From Symsagittifera roscoffensis (lineage: Eukaryota > Xenacoelomorpha > Acoela > Convolutidae), in assembly GCF_963678635.1 (NCBI RefSeq), contig NC_087069.1, forward strand, positions 6,123,472 through 6,187,471: a stretch of 64,000 bases of DNA, given 5' to 3'. Both the position numbers and the translations under genes were made by a program. Shown one piece after another: positions 26,633 to 37,080 of this stretch. Numbering within the stretch: position 1 is the stretch's first letter; each line of letters starts with the position of its first letter. Under the pieces are notes generated by a model. The model made no database searches. It was not told where the DNA came from and saw only the letters and a program-made list of their open reading frames with translations.

Positions 26633-27115
26633 ATGATCTTCTCAGTACAAAACATCAACCTTATGTTCTCGGTGGAATTTTCGGCTGATTTAGTACAAAT
26701 CCAAGTGCGAGAAACAGTTTGTGGAGTTTTTCTGGCACGAATGCACATCCCAATCCAAGTCTGGCAAATGGTGGAAGTGATGCGAAGGGATTTCAACGAA
26801 CATCATATCACGCAAGTACTCCCTACAGAGAAACAACTTGGAGAAATGCAAATGATGGAGGAAGTGGCCGAGCATGTGGGAATGAACTACCCCGAAATTC
26901 CTGACTCTAGATATGTGGCTCAACCATTCGACGATTTCCTCTTTCCTTGGGAAGAGGGATCTGTGGACAACCCAATTACAATCGAAGAGGATGAGGGGTT
27001 CTCTGAGCCAAGAACTCCAGTCAGCGAACCACCAGTGACGGAGGCAAGACCAGCTTTGCGCTCCATTGAGAACTTGCAAAATTCTTCAGCTGCTCGACAG
27101 CTCTTTGATTTGTAA
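26633..27115 (+). CDS. small orphan gene A, 160 aa, acidic C-terminus
   Basis: The frame is open from 26624, but the first ATG is 26633, the position conserved in the paralog at 28,677. The N-terminal 60 residues are strand-rich (VQIQVRE) followed by an amphipathic helix (IPIQVWQMVEVM), a pattern reminiscent of PC4/p15-like single-strand DNA-binding folds. The C-terminal half is acidic and Pro-rich (PITIEEDEGF) and ends in a conserved SIENLQNSSAARQLFD. It is intact, while its paralog is frameshifted. I do not recognise the family. A transcription-related role is only an inference from the PC4-like look and acidic tail. Confidence 0.6.
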   Translation: MIFSVQNINLMFSVEFSADLVQIQVRETVCGVFLARMHIPIQVWQMVEVMRRDFNEHHITQVLPTEKQLGEMQMMEEVAEHVGMNYPEIPDSRYVAQPFDDFLFPWEEGSVDNPITIEEDEGFSEPRTPVSEPPVTEARPALRSIENLQNSSAARQLFDL

Positions 27116-27871
27116 ATAAATTGGTTAATATCTTGTGCTTTGTAATTTAATTTCTTTGTTTCTAGAAAATTTATTTTCAAGAGATAGGAGCAAAGAGATC
27201 ATAGAAAAATTTATTAAGAAATTTCAAAGGTAAAACTTTGTTAAAAATGAAACTAATTGAGCATCTGGTAAACTGTTTTATAAAATTTAGTTAGAAAGAT
27301 GGCAAAAAATATTAAACCAGTTTTTGCAAGCATGTTAAAAACTTTACATTAATTTTTGTACCATGCAAAAATTTTCATAATTTTTTTGCCTACTTATTAA
27401 AAAATCAAAGAAAATCTCGCAAATTAAGAAAAATTTCATTAAATATTTTCGCATTTTAAAGAAAACTGAAAAAGTATTTTCTTGCACTGTTAATAATTAA
27501 TAAAATGAAAATCTTTGTTTTAATTTTGATCATAAGAAAAATCTCTTTTTTGCATGTATTTTGATCAAAAATATTGGAAAAACAACGTATTAAGATAGGG
27601 AATAGTACTCAAAGTCAGCAATTATGAAAAATTTTAGCATTAAATTAACAAGTTTTTTACAATAAAATTTTGCCATTTTTGCATATGAATAAGAAAAAAT
27701 AAGTTAGATTTTTGCATTTGTTTTCGAAAAAAACCACGAAAAAACTTGCATCTAACACAAAAATTTGTTGAAAAAACCAAAACAATTTTTGCATCTTGTA
27801 AAAAAATTTAATTAAATTTTTGCAAACGTGTTGAAAAAATCAAACCAAAATTTGCATCTTGCGAAAAAACT
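27116..27871. other. AT-rich spacer with degenerate minisatellite
   Basis: No gene is seen. Between 27,690 and 27,900 there is a loosely repeated unit of about 65-70 bp containing TTTTGCATCTTG and CGTGTTGAAAA. The rest is A/T-rich unique sequence. Confidence 0.5.
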
Positions 27872-28143
27872 CTAAGTTAAATTTTGCACACGTGTTGAAA
27901 ATTGCAAATTTGTTCGTTGAAAAAACTTTTGATTTAAATAAAAACTTTTTGACAAGATTTTTATAAACAAATATTCAACTATTAATAGAAAAATTGATAC
28001 GCTACTATTTACAGTACCATAACCATCAATGAAACAATCAACAATTTTCAACAAATCAGTCTCATACTTTGAGTTTTGAACTTTTCGAATCCTTTTCAAA
28101 AAAGCTGATTCAACAGTCTGAGTGGACGCAAGTTCCTGATCAG
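27872..28143 (-). pseudogene. truncated copy of the 3' end of gene E
   Basis: On the minus strand this encodes a segment (KRIRKVQNSKYETDLLKIV) clearly paralogous to the C-terminal part of the gene at 29,877-30,475. Homology extends to about 28,143 and then stops abruptly where the second duplicated unit begins. It is thus the truncated end of a tandem duplication of about 2.5 kb, not an independent gene. Confidence 0.6.
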
Positions 28144-28676
28144 AAATGAAAAAATTGCAGAGATGCTACTTTTATTAATTTTCCTTCTTTTATTATTTAT
28201 ATCGGCAATATTTCTTATTTTTACAGCAAACAACTTTTGGTCATTTATTTTTGCGATTGCTTTTGTGTATATTTTTACTTGGAAGACTTAAAACCTTAAA
28301 AGGTTCCTCTGATTGGATGCGGCAACTTGAACAAAAATGAACATTTTTGTGATTGAAAACGACAATAATCAAAATGGAGCTTTGTTTCCGATTGGACCCG
28401 AGTTTTCTATAAGAAATCCATAAAAGGAAACTGAAATGTGATTGGACACAGCTACAATCCAAATAAGGAAAATCCATTCTGATAGGTTGAACCTACACAT
28501 TCCAGTTGAAGATACCCCTCACTCCTAACTAAAAATCATTTTATTTTCAAGTAAACCGCCGTCCACTACCTCCTCTCTCAGTTCTAAACATCCTAATTTC
28601 ATTTTATTTTTTGTAAGGTTCCCCCTCCTCTCAGTTCTTTCTTGTTTTTGCTCTTTTAGTCATCTTATTGCTCAAA
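28144..28676 (+). promoter_or_regulatory. CCAAT-rich promoter region of gene B; preserves the empty gypsy site
   Basis: It is homologous to 1,569-1,813 joined to 26,347-26,632. ATTGG boxes lie at 28,309-28,316, 28,389-28,395 and 28,438-28,445, with a mutated one near 28,480. The sequence AGCTTTGTTTCC near 28,378-28,389 is uninterrupted here and is the equivalent of the gypsy target site. No coding sequence is seen. Confidence 0.6.
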
Positions 28677-29163
28677 ATGATCTTCTCAGTGCAAAACAGC
28701 AACCTCATGTACTCTGTAGAATTTTCACCTGATCTAGTACAAATTCAAGTGCGAGAGAAACAGTCTCTGGAGTTTTTCTGGCACGAATGGACATCCCAAT
28801 CCAAGTCTGGCACATGGTGGAAGTGATGCGAAAGGATTTCAACAAACATCATATGATGCAAGTTCCCATCACAGAGAACCAACTTTTATGCAATTGATGG
28901 GGGAAGTTTCTGATCATATGGGAATGAGCTATCCCGAGATTCCGGACTCAAGATTTGTGGCTCAACCAGTCGACGACTTCCTCTTTCCTTGGGAGGAGGA
29001 AGGATCAGTAGAAAACCCCATCACAATAGATGAAGATGAGGGTTTCTCAGAAACAATGACGCCTCCAGCTTCACAACAACCACCAGCAATGGAACCTCGT
29101 CCAGCTCTGCGTTCTATAGAGAACCTCCAGAACTCTTCTGCTGCTCGACAGCTCTTTGATTAA
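28677..29163 (+). pseudogene. gene B, frameshifted paralog of gene A
   Basis: The ATG at 28677 aligns with that of gene A. A 2-nt insertion near 28,755 (GAGAGAAA versus GAGAAA) and a 4-nt deletion near 28,885 relative to gene A throw the middle of the protein out of frame, giving an early stop. The C-terminal part (28,888-29,163) is preserved in another frame and keeps the acidic block and SIENLQNSSAARQLFD. It is likely a pseudogene; sequencing errors are the alternative. Confidence 0.65.
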
Positions 29164-29876
29164 ATGTTTTTGTAAATAAAGGTTGTTTGGTTTTGACTTC
29201 GTTTTCTGTAATTAATTTCTTCAATTTCATTTTAATTATGAGAATAGATGAGAGGTTCAAGGTAAACCATTGAAAACAAATTAGAACTTAGTTAAGTGCT
29301 CCCAACTCGCACACATGTTAAAAAATTTGATTAATTTTTGCACAAAATTTCGGAAAAACACTAGAAAAACTGTACACAAGTAAAAAGTTACCTAGTCGAT
29401 ATTGCCCCTTGTACACACTTTTAGCCTTTTGTAGAAAAAATTGAAACACTTTTCGCATTTTGTCGAAAAAAGTAAAACACTTTTCGCATTTTGTCGAAAA
29501 AATTAAAACACTTTTCGCATTTTATCGAAAAAAAAATAAAACACTTTTCACATTTTGTCGAAAAAAGTGAAACTTTTTTCGCATTTGTAGTGAAAAAGTG
29601 AAACACTTTTCGCATCTTGTTAAAAAAAGTAAAACACTTTTTGAATCTTCTCAAAAAGTTGAAACACTTTTCGCATTATGTCAAAAAAATTGAAACACTT
29701 TTTAAAACTTGTTAAAAAAATTGAAATGTTTTTTGCAATTTTTTGAAAATCAAAAGAAATATTACATCTTTCTTACATGTTTGAAAATTTTTTTGCAAAT
29801 TTTTTTGACAACGGTGATTTTTTTTTCGGTAAATAATGGTAATTTTGTAAACATATGAGAGAAAATAGATGGAATA
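29164..29876. repeat. AT-rich spacer with a CACTTTTCGCATTTTGTCGAAAA minisatellite
   Basis: From about 29,430 to 29,715 a unit of about 31-34 bp containing AAACACTTTTCGCATTTT is repeated about nine times with drift. It is followed by T-rich sequence. No gene is seen. Confidence 0.65.
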
Positions 29877-30475
29877 TCAGAAGTTTTTGAATGAAAAATT
29901 GACATAATCACTATTTACAAATCCATAACCATCAATAAAACAGTCAATTATTTTTAACAAATCATATTCATATTTTGAGTTTTGTACTTTACGAATTCTG
30001 TCTAAAAATGCTGAGCCAAGAGTTTGCGTAGATGCAAGTTTTTGATTAGAACTTAGATAATGTTTTTTGAACTTTTTGCGAACAAGTCGTTTCCTTGATA
30101 TGCTTGGTGTTTTTTCTGCCCCTTTCCATCGTAAATTATGCTGCACTCCAAAACTAAGCTGATTGAAGACTTTCCAATTGATGTGACACTACTCGAAAAG
30201 AATCTGTGCTTGTACAAAGTGTAAAGACAATCAATTTCTTGATATATGTATTGATATTTGTCTAATCTCTGAAGAATTTGGCTAAGGGAAGTTCCAATTA
30301 AAATTATATGAAATTTGCAATTTCCCAAGGAACAGAAAAAATTGTGAGTAGAGACGCAATAATCTTGGGTTACTATGTGTTTTTCGTAAAAATTGTTGGA
30401 AACAGAAATAAACAATGATTTACTATTATAATCTGAATAAAAGCTGGGAAGAGCTTGACACATAGCTGCAGCCAT
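29877..30475 (-). CDS. gene E, small orphan gene, probably frameshifted or spliced
   Basis: The ATG at 30475 opens 140 residues ending at 30053. A second frame overlapping from 30,146 to 29,877 supplies a basic C-terminus (KRLVRKKFKK, then the segment paralogous to 27,872-28,099). I read both as one gene with a frameshift or short intron near 30,060-30,146. A good TATA box, TATATAAATC on the minus strand (30,506-30,515), lies 40 nt upstream of the ATG, implying a very short leader. The protein has strand-helix segments like genes A and C but no recognised domain. Gene C starts 204 bp away in the opposite direction, so the two may share a divergent promoter. Confidence 0.5.
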
Positions 30476-30505
30476 CTGAAACAATGATTTTTGCTGAGAA
30501 TTGTG

Positions 30506-30515
30506 GATTTATATA
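30506..30515 (-). promoter_or_regulatory. TATA box for gene E
   Basis: TATATAAATC on the minus strand, 40 nt upstream of the ATG at 30475. The short distance suggests a leader of about 10 nt. Confidence 0.5.
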
Positions 30516-30678
30516 GAAACACTAACACCTACACAATTCCATATTTGGAAATTTCCCTCAAAAATTCCAATTATAGTTTTATGGTTCAGTGAATGACTCA
30601 TTTTGTTTACTTTCAATTTCATTTAATCTCAAAGTCATTTCTCTCATTTCTCCTCATCTGATCAGTTTGTTCTTCAAA

Positions 30679-31218
30679 ATGTACTCAAGAAAAGTTGATA
30701 GTTCCAATTACATTGAATTCTCAAAAAATCAAACAAGAATTAGGAGATTTGCTTCGTCCCAAAAATCCTACAAGGGAAAAATATGCTTGGAAACGTGCTT
30801 TCAACTTTTAAAAATAAATGATTTGGGACAACTTGAAAAGTCTCAACAAGTCTATCTTAGTGAAAAAGAAGGCGAAGCAATATCCGCAATACGGAATACT
30901 GTTATTCACGATGCTGAAAATCTTGGACTCGTACCTATATATGAAGCCAAATCTGACAGAGAATCAACTATGGATCAGGAGCTCGACATCTGTAATAGAG
31001 TATATGAAATAGCAACGTACAACATGAGGAGGGTGTGTGTCACAATCAAGAAGTACAACGTGAGCAAGCCACCCTACATTCAGATTCGACTCTTCACTGC
31101 AAAGGAAAATGAAGACTTGAAGCAAGTTGCATATGTCAACTATACTTTGAATGAATTCAAAGATTTGTCCCAAATATTGGGAGACTTTATGTTTGTTGAT
31201 AATTGTAAACCTCACTAA
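30679..31218 (+). CDS. gene C, small orphan gene, 179 aa, two PC4-like repeats suggested
   Basis: The frame is open from 30589, but the first ATG is 30679, preceded by CAGTTTGTTCTTCAAA. The protein shows two similar halves: a basic strand region then helix at about 15-65 (KGKICLETCFQLL, then YLSEKEGEAISAI), and VCVTIKKYN / PYIQIRLF followed by YTLNEFKDLSQIL at about 120-165. The xIxIRxF-strand plus E-rich helix pattern resembles the PC4/p15 fold, but I cannot verify this. It is divergent from gene E, and gene D lies 500 bp downstream on the same strand. No frame damage is seen. Confidence 0.6.
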   Translation: MYSRKVDSSNYIEFSKNQTRIRRFASSQKSYKGKICLETCFQLLKINDLGQLEKSQQVYLSEKEGEAISAIRNTVIHDAENLGLVPIYEAKSDRESTMDQELDICNRVYEIATYNMRRVCVTIKKYNVSKPPYIQIRLFTAKENEDLKQVAYVNYTLNEFKDLSQILGDFMFVDNCKPH

Positions 31219-31720
31219 AGCTTTGTGATGTTTTGCATGTTTGGTAATTGAGATATTATTGGTTCAAAACTATTTTTTCTCACTAAAGTGTATATTTAGA
31301 GCTGGGATATCTGAGGAAAAGTCAGACAAAACAAGAAAATTTAATCAAAATTGACATAAAACACTAACCAATTATGAAATGATTTTTCAGTATTTGTTTA
31401 TGAAAATACACATAAATTTATTTAGTAACTGTTTTCATCAAAACTTAGCTAAATTTTGCCTCAATTTAAAAAAACTACAAACAAGAATGTAAATTTAGTT
31501 GATAACATTATCATTATTTTTTTAGATTTTTTGAATTTCATTGGTTGTTTTCAAATTTTTTTTTGTAATTTGAGGTTTCTATTGCTACATTAATTTCCTT
31601 GAAACTAATTAGACTCTAAATAATTTTAAAAAATTTACGGTAACTGTTACTACAAAATACTTTAAAAATGATAAAACAATTCGAGTTTTTTAAGTTTCTT
31701 CATATATTTCAGTAAGAAAA
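31219..31720. other. AT-rich intergenic spacer between genes C and D
   Basis: No coding region or recognised repeat. A CATATATTTCAGT just upstream of the gene D start could be a TATA/initiator-like element, weakly. Confidence 0.4.
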
Positions 31721-32485
31721 ATGTTTCCATCAAAAGCGTTTTCAATGTCTGAATTGAACATTTATCAGATTTTGAAATTGAACTACTACAAAAAACTACA
31801 AGAGTGGTGGACAGATGAAGTTGATGGAGATTGTATTAGTTTTAATTTGTATAGAAACACAGAAAGTTCAATAGTTTTGTTAAAAAGATGGAGAGGAGAT
31901 TACAAAAAAGAAGAGTACTGTCAGATTTATCAACAATGTTTTTATTTAGAAGAGTTAACTCAAATTGGATGGCCAATCAGTAAAAAACAAAACAATGGAA
32001 GAGCCTATGAAAAAGAAATTGGAGATAAGGAACATCAATTCGATTACTGTTTTGAATTTGATACAAATACAAAATCCAGATTTGTCAGAATATCTTTTGA
32101 TCGTTTATCCAAATTTAATAGACTTCCGGTTGTTTATACTACAATATACCAAAAAGAAAACGATAAAAACGTACATTTTGGTAATTTCTTTTTTCACTGG
32201 TTAGAAATAGAACAAATCGAAAAAATTTTGATCGAAATTTCAAAATTTGAATTGAATATCGAAAAAAAACAATATAAACATCTCTGCCAGCAAATTGTTC
32301 GTTCAATTGATACTATTTTCCTCCTAAATTCTCCAGTTCTGACTAAAATTTCTTGCAAAATGTGTTCAATAGCGAAAACATGCATTAAGCAGAAAGCAAG
32401 AATAACTTTAAAACATGGAAAAACTCTACGCAAAATCTTGAAAGTTATGTTGCAGAAGCAACAGAGAGATAATCATCAGTTATGA
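31721..32485 (+). CDS. gene D, orphan gene, 254 aa
   Basis: An ATG start at 31721 in an AAAAATG context leads to an intact frame ending in TGA. The protein is basic, Lys/Ile/Tyr-rich, and seems built of two related halves: CISFNLYRNTESSIVLLKRW then a YLEELTQI helix, and RFVRISFDRL / VVYTTIYQ then a WLEIEQIEKILIEI helix. This repeats the gene C plan. The C-terminal 80 residues are basic and Cys-containing (KISCKMCSIAKTC) and may bind nucleic acid. I do not recognise the family. Confidence 0.6.
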   Translation: MFPSKAFSMSELNIYQILKLNYYKKLQEWWTDEVDGDCISFNLYRNTESSIVLLKRWRGDYKKEEYCQIYQQCFYLEELTQIGWPISKKQNNGRAYEKEIGDKEHQFDYCFEFDTNTKSRFVRISFDRLSKFNRLPVVYTTIYQKENDKNVHFGNFFFHWLEIEQIEKILIEISKFELNIEKKQYKHLCQQIVRSIDTIFLLNSPVLTKISCKMCSIAKTCIKQKARITLKHGKTLRKILKVMLQKQQRDNHQL

Positions 32486-33096
32486 AGAAGGTTTTATTGA
32501 ATTTGAGCAAAATCGAATAAATTTTTAAGAAAAATTTATCTCGTTTTTAGTCAATTTTAGCTATTAACTGTTCATTTTTCATCATTGATCTGAAATTCTG
32601 TACTATTAAGGTGAATAACTTCTCTGAATTTGTAATTTTTGTACAAATTTGGGTTAATCATTGAGCAAAAATCTAGAAATTTTATGAAATATTGCTCTTA
32701 ATGTTCATTTGTATTGAGAGTCCTATTTCAATTCTCCCTGAATTGGACAAAAAATTAGTTAAATATCCAATTAAAAGATTGTAAATGGAAAATTTTTGAT
32801 AAATTTGAATAATTTTTATTTTACTTTCTTAAAAATTACGGTTATTTTCACTATCTTCCACAAGTTTCAATTTCGATTCAGCTTTTATGAGCTTTCTTGT
32901 TAATATTGAGAGCATTATATAACCCGCTTTGTTACTCAAATAATGCTTAAATTTATCGTATTTCAATTTTTTGTGAGAAAATTTGGAAAATTCCATATGT
33001 CGATTCAAAGTTTTATATCAGTGTCTCAACATGATGCCAATTGAAATACAATTTGAGCTTAATTTTAAACTCTAAACGTATTTACTTTTTATTCAA
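32486..33096. other. AT-rich spacer, nothing recognised
   Basis: No ORF of coding character, no tandem repeat and no inverted repeat that I can support. Confidence 0.4.
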
Positions 33097-33119
33097 TTAG
33101 ATCAGAAGCAACAAAAAAC

Positions 33120-33310
33120 TAGCCAAAATCTTGATTTTTTTGCAGTTCTTTCCAAAAATTTGCAGCTTGTTCCAAAAACTTTGAAAATTTTGCAATTGTT
33201 TCAGAACTTGAAATTTTTCCAAAAACTTTGAAATTTTGACAGTTTTCTCCAAAAACTTGAAATTTTTGCAATTTTTTCCAAAAAATTGAAATTTTTTTAA
33301 GATTTTAGTA
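33120..33310. repeat. T/A-rich minisatellite (TTCCAAAAACTTGAAATTTT)
   Basis: About seven degenerate units of 25-32 bp containing CCAAAAACTTGAAATTTTTGCA. The minus-strand 74-aa frame over it is a by-product of the repeat. Confidence 0.6.
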
Positions 33311-33639
33311 GGTTTCAGCATAGTTTAAGCTAGATTGAGTACAGTTTCAAAAAAAGGATCATCTAATAAAATATTTATTAAGTCAAATTATATCAAATCA
33401 TATCGTGTTTTGAACTTTTGTGAAAAAATATCAATTTTTTTAATAAGCACTTCCAAATTTTTTACATCTTACCATGGACTTACCATGAACCAATAAACAT
33501 ATTCTCTTCATTGCACATTCTACATGTAACACTCAAGAATTACATAACGCATGCCGAGATTTTTGCGAAAAAACTAGACATTTCCACACAAAATCAAAAA
33601 AATACCGTTTTTCTTACTATTTTCTTACCATCACACTGA

Positions 33640-33945
33640 AACCTTACCATTTCCTATCTCAATACATTGGGAAATCTATTCCCTACGTTAATACAAGGAA
33701 TTTCTAATCCTTATACATAGGGATATCTATACACTATCTTAATACATGGGAAATCTAAACACTATCTTAAAACATGGTAAGATCGGGCGCCAAAAATTTT
33801 TCTGAAACTAACCATCTGAAACCTTACCATCTTAATACATGGGAAACCTATTCCCTACCTTAATACATTGTAGACTCTATACCCAATCTTAATACATAGC
33901 TGGGTGACCGGATACTCTATAGCCTATCTTAATACATGGGGGTCA
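33640..33945. repeat. degenerate repeat with core CTTAATACATGGGAAA
   Basis: The core (T)ATCTTAATACATGGG recurs about seven times at 25-45-bp spacing, several times next to CTATTCCCTA or CTATACACTA. It is followed at 33,949-33,963 by a poly-C tract. Confidence 0.6.
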
Positions 33946-33963
33946 CCCACCACCCCCCCCCCC

Positions 33964-35760
33964 CACTCTCCCTCACTCATATACTACTCATACACATAAA
34001 TCATAGATTTTGATTATTTTTTAGGTTTCTGTTACCTCAACCAATGGCTTTTCTTTGTTATTAAAATCATGCGTACTCTGTTTTGAGATGAAACTTAGAA
34101 AAATTCAGAAAACATAAAACTCAAAAAAAAATATTAATTTTTTATTTTATGAAAAGAAAGCTCGTCCTTCAGTTTTCAAGTATGGAAAAATGTATATCAT
34201 AGATTTTACGTAAAAATTTCTGTAGATATGGAGTTATATGGAACTATATGACTGAAATTTTTCCATTTATGTTATTTGCATGATGAAATGTTTTTGTCAA
34301 CCTAAGACTTCAATTCAAACCAAAATATGCTTTATGAAAAAAAACCAACTAGTTTTAACCCTCTAAATCATCATCGTAATGAAGAAAAGCCGGATGTAAG
34401 ATTTTCTCGAGATGAGGTTGGGTATATTTAGAAAGAAGTAGTTTGTTCCAGCTTTTTGTTAGATCGGCCAATTTGTTATTCGAGTTTTTTCAAATTAGTA
34501 TGGAGATTCTTATCCCTAATATTTCTGGCCATTTTGAAAACTTTTTAGAAAACTTTGAGAACAAAACCCTGCGTTTTGGCCCGCATTCCCCATTCAATAT
34601 AACTATATTTTGCTGACGAAATTGCGTTTTAAAAAGTCACTTTTAATTGTGCTGAATTGCAATTTCGACTTAATAACCAAACCCGCACTCTATAAAAATA
34701 AAAAATAATCGATTATATTACAATTATAATGGTACTTTCAACAAAATTATAGTTAATTATGAGCGACAAATTTAGATGTTTAAACGATGTATAATCCATT
34801 GTATTGATAATATTTTTTGTGATATTAAATTAGATATAATCAATAATAATTGATTAGTTTTTTCGAAATTATAATCAATTAAAGTTGATTATATTTTCCG
34901 AAAATCTCTTTTAATTTCTTATAACCTCTTATAATCTTTTATAATTTTTTTAAGAGATTAACATAATTTTTTCTGTCAAAAATCTCTAAAAGTCTGAACT
35001 CTTTGGTTCATCTGAACTCAACGTTTTACCACGAAACAAAAGTTTCATAGAGATCCCTTCATATTTGTTGAAAGAATCCCGCGGTAGGAAAACATAATTC
35101 TTCTATATATATATCATGAAAACAAAGCAATGTGCTGATATTTTGATGGTACAAACAAAGCTTGAAATGTGCATTATGAAACAACTATAATCAAGAAGAA
35201 ATGAAAAAATGAAAACGTTATCAATTTGAGTTGATTTGAAAATTGTTAAAACAATTTTCCCATTTTTCACATAAGCCAACGTCTACAAAAACGATAAAAT
35301 ATAAGCATTTCATGAACAAGTTCGAAGTCAATTGGACCGAAAAAGAGATTATAAACAATTATAATCTATTATACTGGTTTTTTTCTGCAAAACAAATGAA
35401 TTAGAAATTCGGACAAAAATAATAGATTATAATCGATTATAATAATTCATAGTTGATTATATATTTGATTTCAGACAGAGATATTATAACCGATTAATTA
35501 TTGATTAAAATCAATTTTTTCTCAATTTTTGATTTCAATTTATTATTACCGCTTGAAACTGGTTGCGGGTAGTGATCAAAGCAAATGCCATAGCTCAGCC
35601 AAAAATTCGAATTAGTGCACGGCCAACTGAATAGTCAAGTGGAAAGTTGAAAGCCGTTGCAACTATCCTCTTATCTTTTTGTTCAAAAATCTTTTTTCCT
35701 CTTTTCAAGGTCATGTGTTTATTAATGACTTCACGCAAACTAATATCAATTCGTTTTTAG
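33964..35760. other. AT-rich spacer with many ATTATAATCGATTATAAT palindromes
   Basis: No gene is seen. Between 34,690 and 35,530 variations of ATAATCGATTATAAT and TTATAATCAATT recur many times and can fold on themselves. This looks like relic inverted-repeat DNA or a simple AT satellite. Confidence 0.45.
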
Positions 35761-35977
35761 AGCATCCAAATCTGGTCTACCCACGAAAACACATTGGCGG
35801 GCTGATAAACGAACCACTATGGACAATGCGCCTGCAAAGTCTCAGTTTATTCCCTCTGATCCTATTCCGATCCAGGACCCACACGACGATTCGATATCAC
35901 CCACCCCTCCGAGGGACCAGCTGCCAAAACATATAAAAATCGCAATCTCTCTAAGTATCCCCCCACCTTTATGGTAG
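35761..35977 (+). CDS. possible host exon (3'-terminal)
   Basis: A T-rich acceptor TTCGTTTTTAG precedes 35,761. From there a frame of clearly higher GC than its surroundings is open for about 72 codons to a TAG at 35,975 and includes an ATG at 35,819. The predicted peptide is Pro/Asp/Ser-rich (PSDPIPIQDPHDDSISPTPP) without a domain. The jump in GC content and the acceptor suggest a real exon or exon remnant. No donor, partner exon or polyadenylation signal was found nearby. Confidence 0.3.
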
Positions 35978-37080
35978 CTTAGTAAAGAATAACCACCACA
36001 CTTAAAAAGAATTAATTTAATGTCTTAGCATGGGGCAAGTTTTGCAACTGTGAACGAATCTCCCCTCCTTTTGCAAAAAGGAGAAATAGGGAAATCTATC
36101 CAAAACGTTTTTAAAAACATTAACGAAGAAAAATCCTCAGAAAAGTATTTTTTTACTTTCATGGCACAAACTTATTAAAGTCAGCACCCAGTTTAAATAG
36201 AAGAAGAGACATTCTTTTTCTCTCTGGTTTTTAGAAATTCAGTTGAATTGAATAAATCAGAGACGGCGTGCGGTCTGCAAGAAAAGTTCGCGTAACTATT
36301 ATGAGCATTAAAAATAGTATAAGAAACATTATCCAAACAGAATTTTTAAAAGCAAATAAACACAAGTCTTCATTTTTGGTTATTTTTGCTCTCCTTACCA
36401 CAATTTTGATTGGAGAATGGAGAATAGTGTTATTCTCAAGATAAAGGGACCAAGTGATGGAAAATTTTTAACCAACCAGAATCGCGAGTGGTTCTTATTG
36501 GCCATTAAATTGGCAAAAAATGTCATTATGAACAGTCATTATATGTCGAAATAAACAGAAAATTAACAATAGCAGCAGAAAAAAGTCTTACTACACACTT
36601 CGAGCAGATGCACCAAAAAATTCTTTTGTTAAATATTTTTTTAAATCTGTTTTATATTCTTTCCAATACTCGAATTCGTTTTCGGGCCATGTGAAAAATC
36701 TTCCCTGCATAGAACAAGTGAACAATTAAAGGACAAAGTCTAGCAGTAAGGCCTGCATGTACTATGCTCAAATCTAATTGGCTGAACAAAAAATTGATTC
36801 AAGGAGGAAATAGTTGAACTTATCCAGGCTATTTCGTTTCGATGGCCTAGATTAATTGTTCTGACTTCCGACTTAATTTGTGCTCAAAGTGGCTTTTTTC
36901 TCCAGACAAAATTCCTGTTTGATTTACTAAACAGGTATTATGAAAACGTTTTTTTTTTCCAGATGAGATCTGGTTTTTTTTTTTTTTTTTTTTTTTTTTT
37001 TGAGACGCTTTTTCGAAAAATTCGCTTTCCCAAAAAACTACCCGTCAAATTCTCATAAAAGTGGTACCAATGGATTCAGT
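35978..37080. other. spacer with poly-T tract
   Basis: No coding region is recognised. A poly-T run of about 30 bases lies at 36,970-37,000. The last 200 bases contain a degenerate relative of the sequence that flanks the satellite at 42,110-42,280. Confidence 0.4.
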
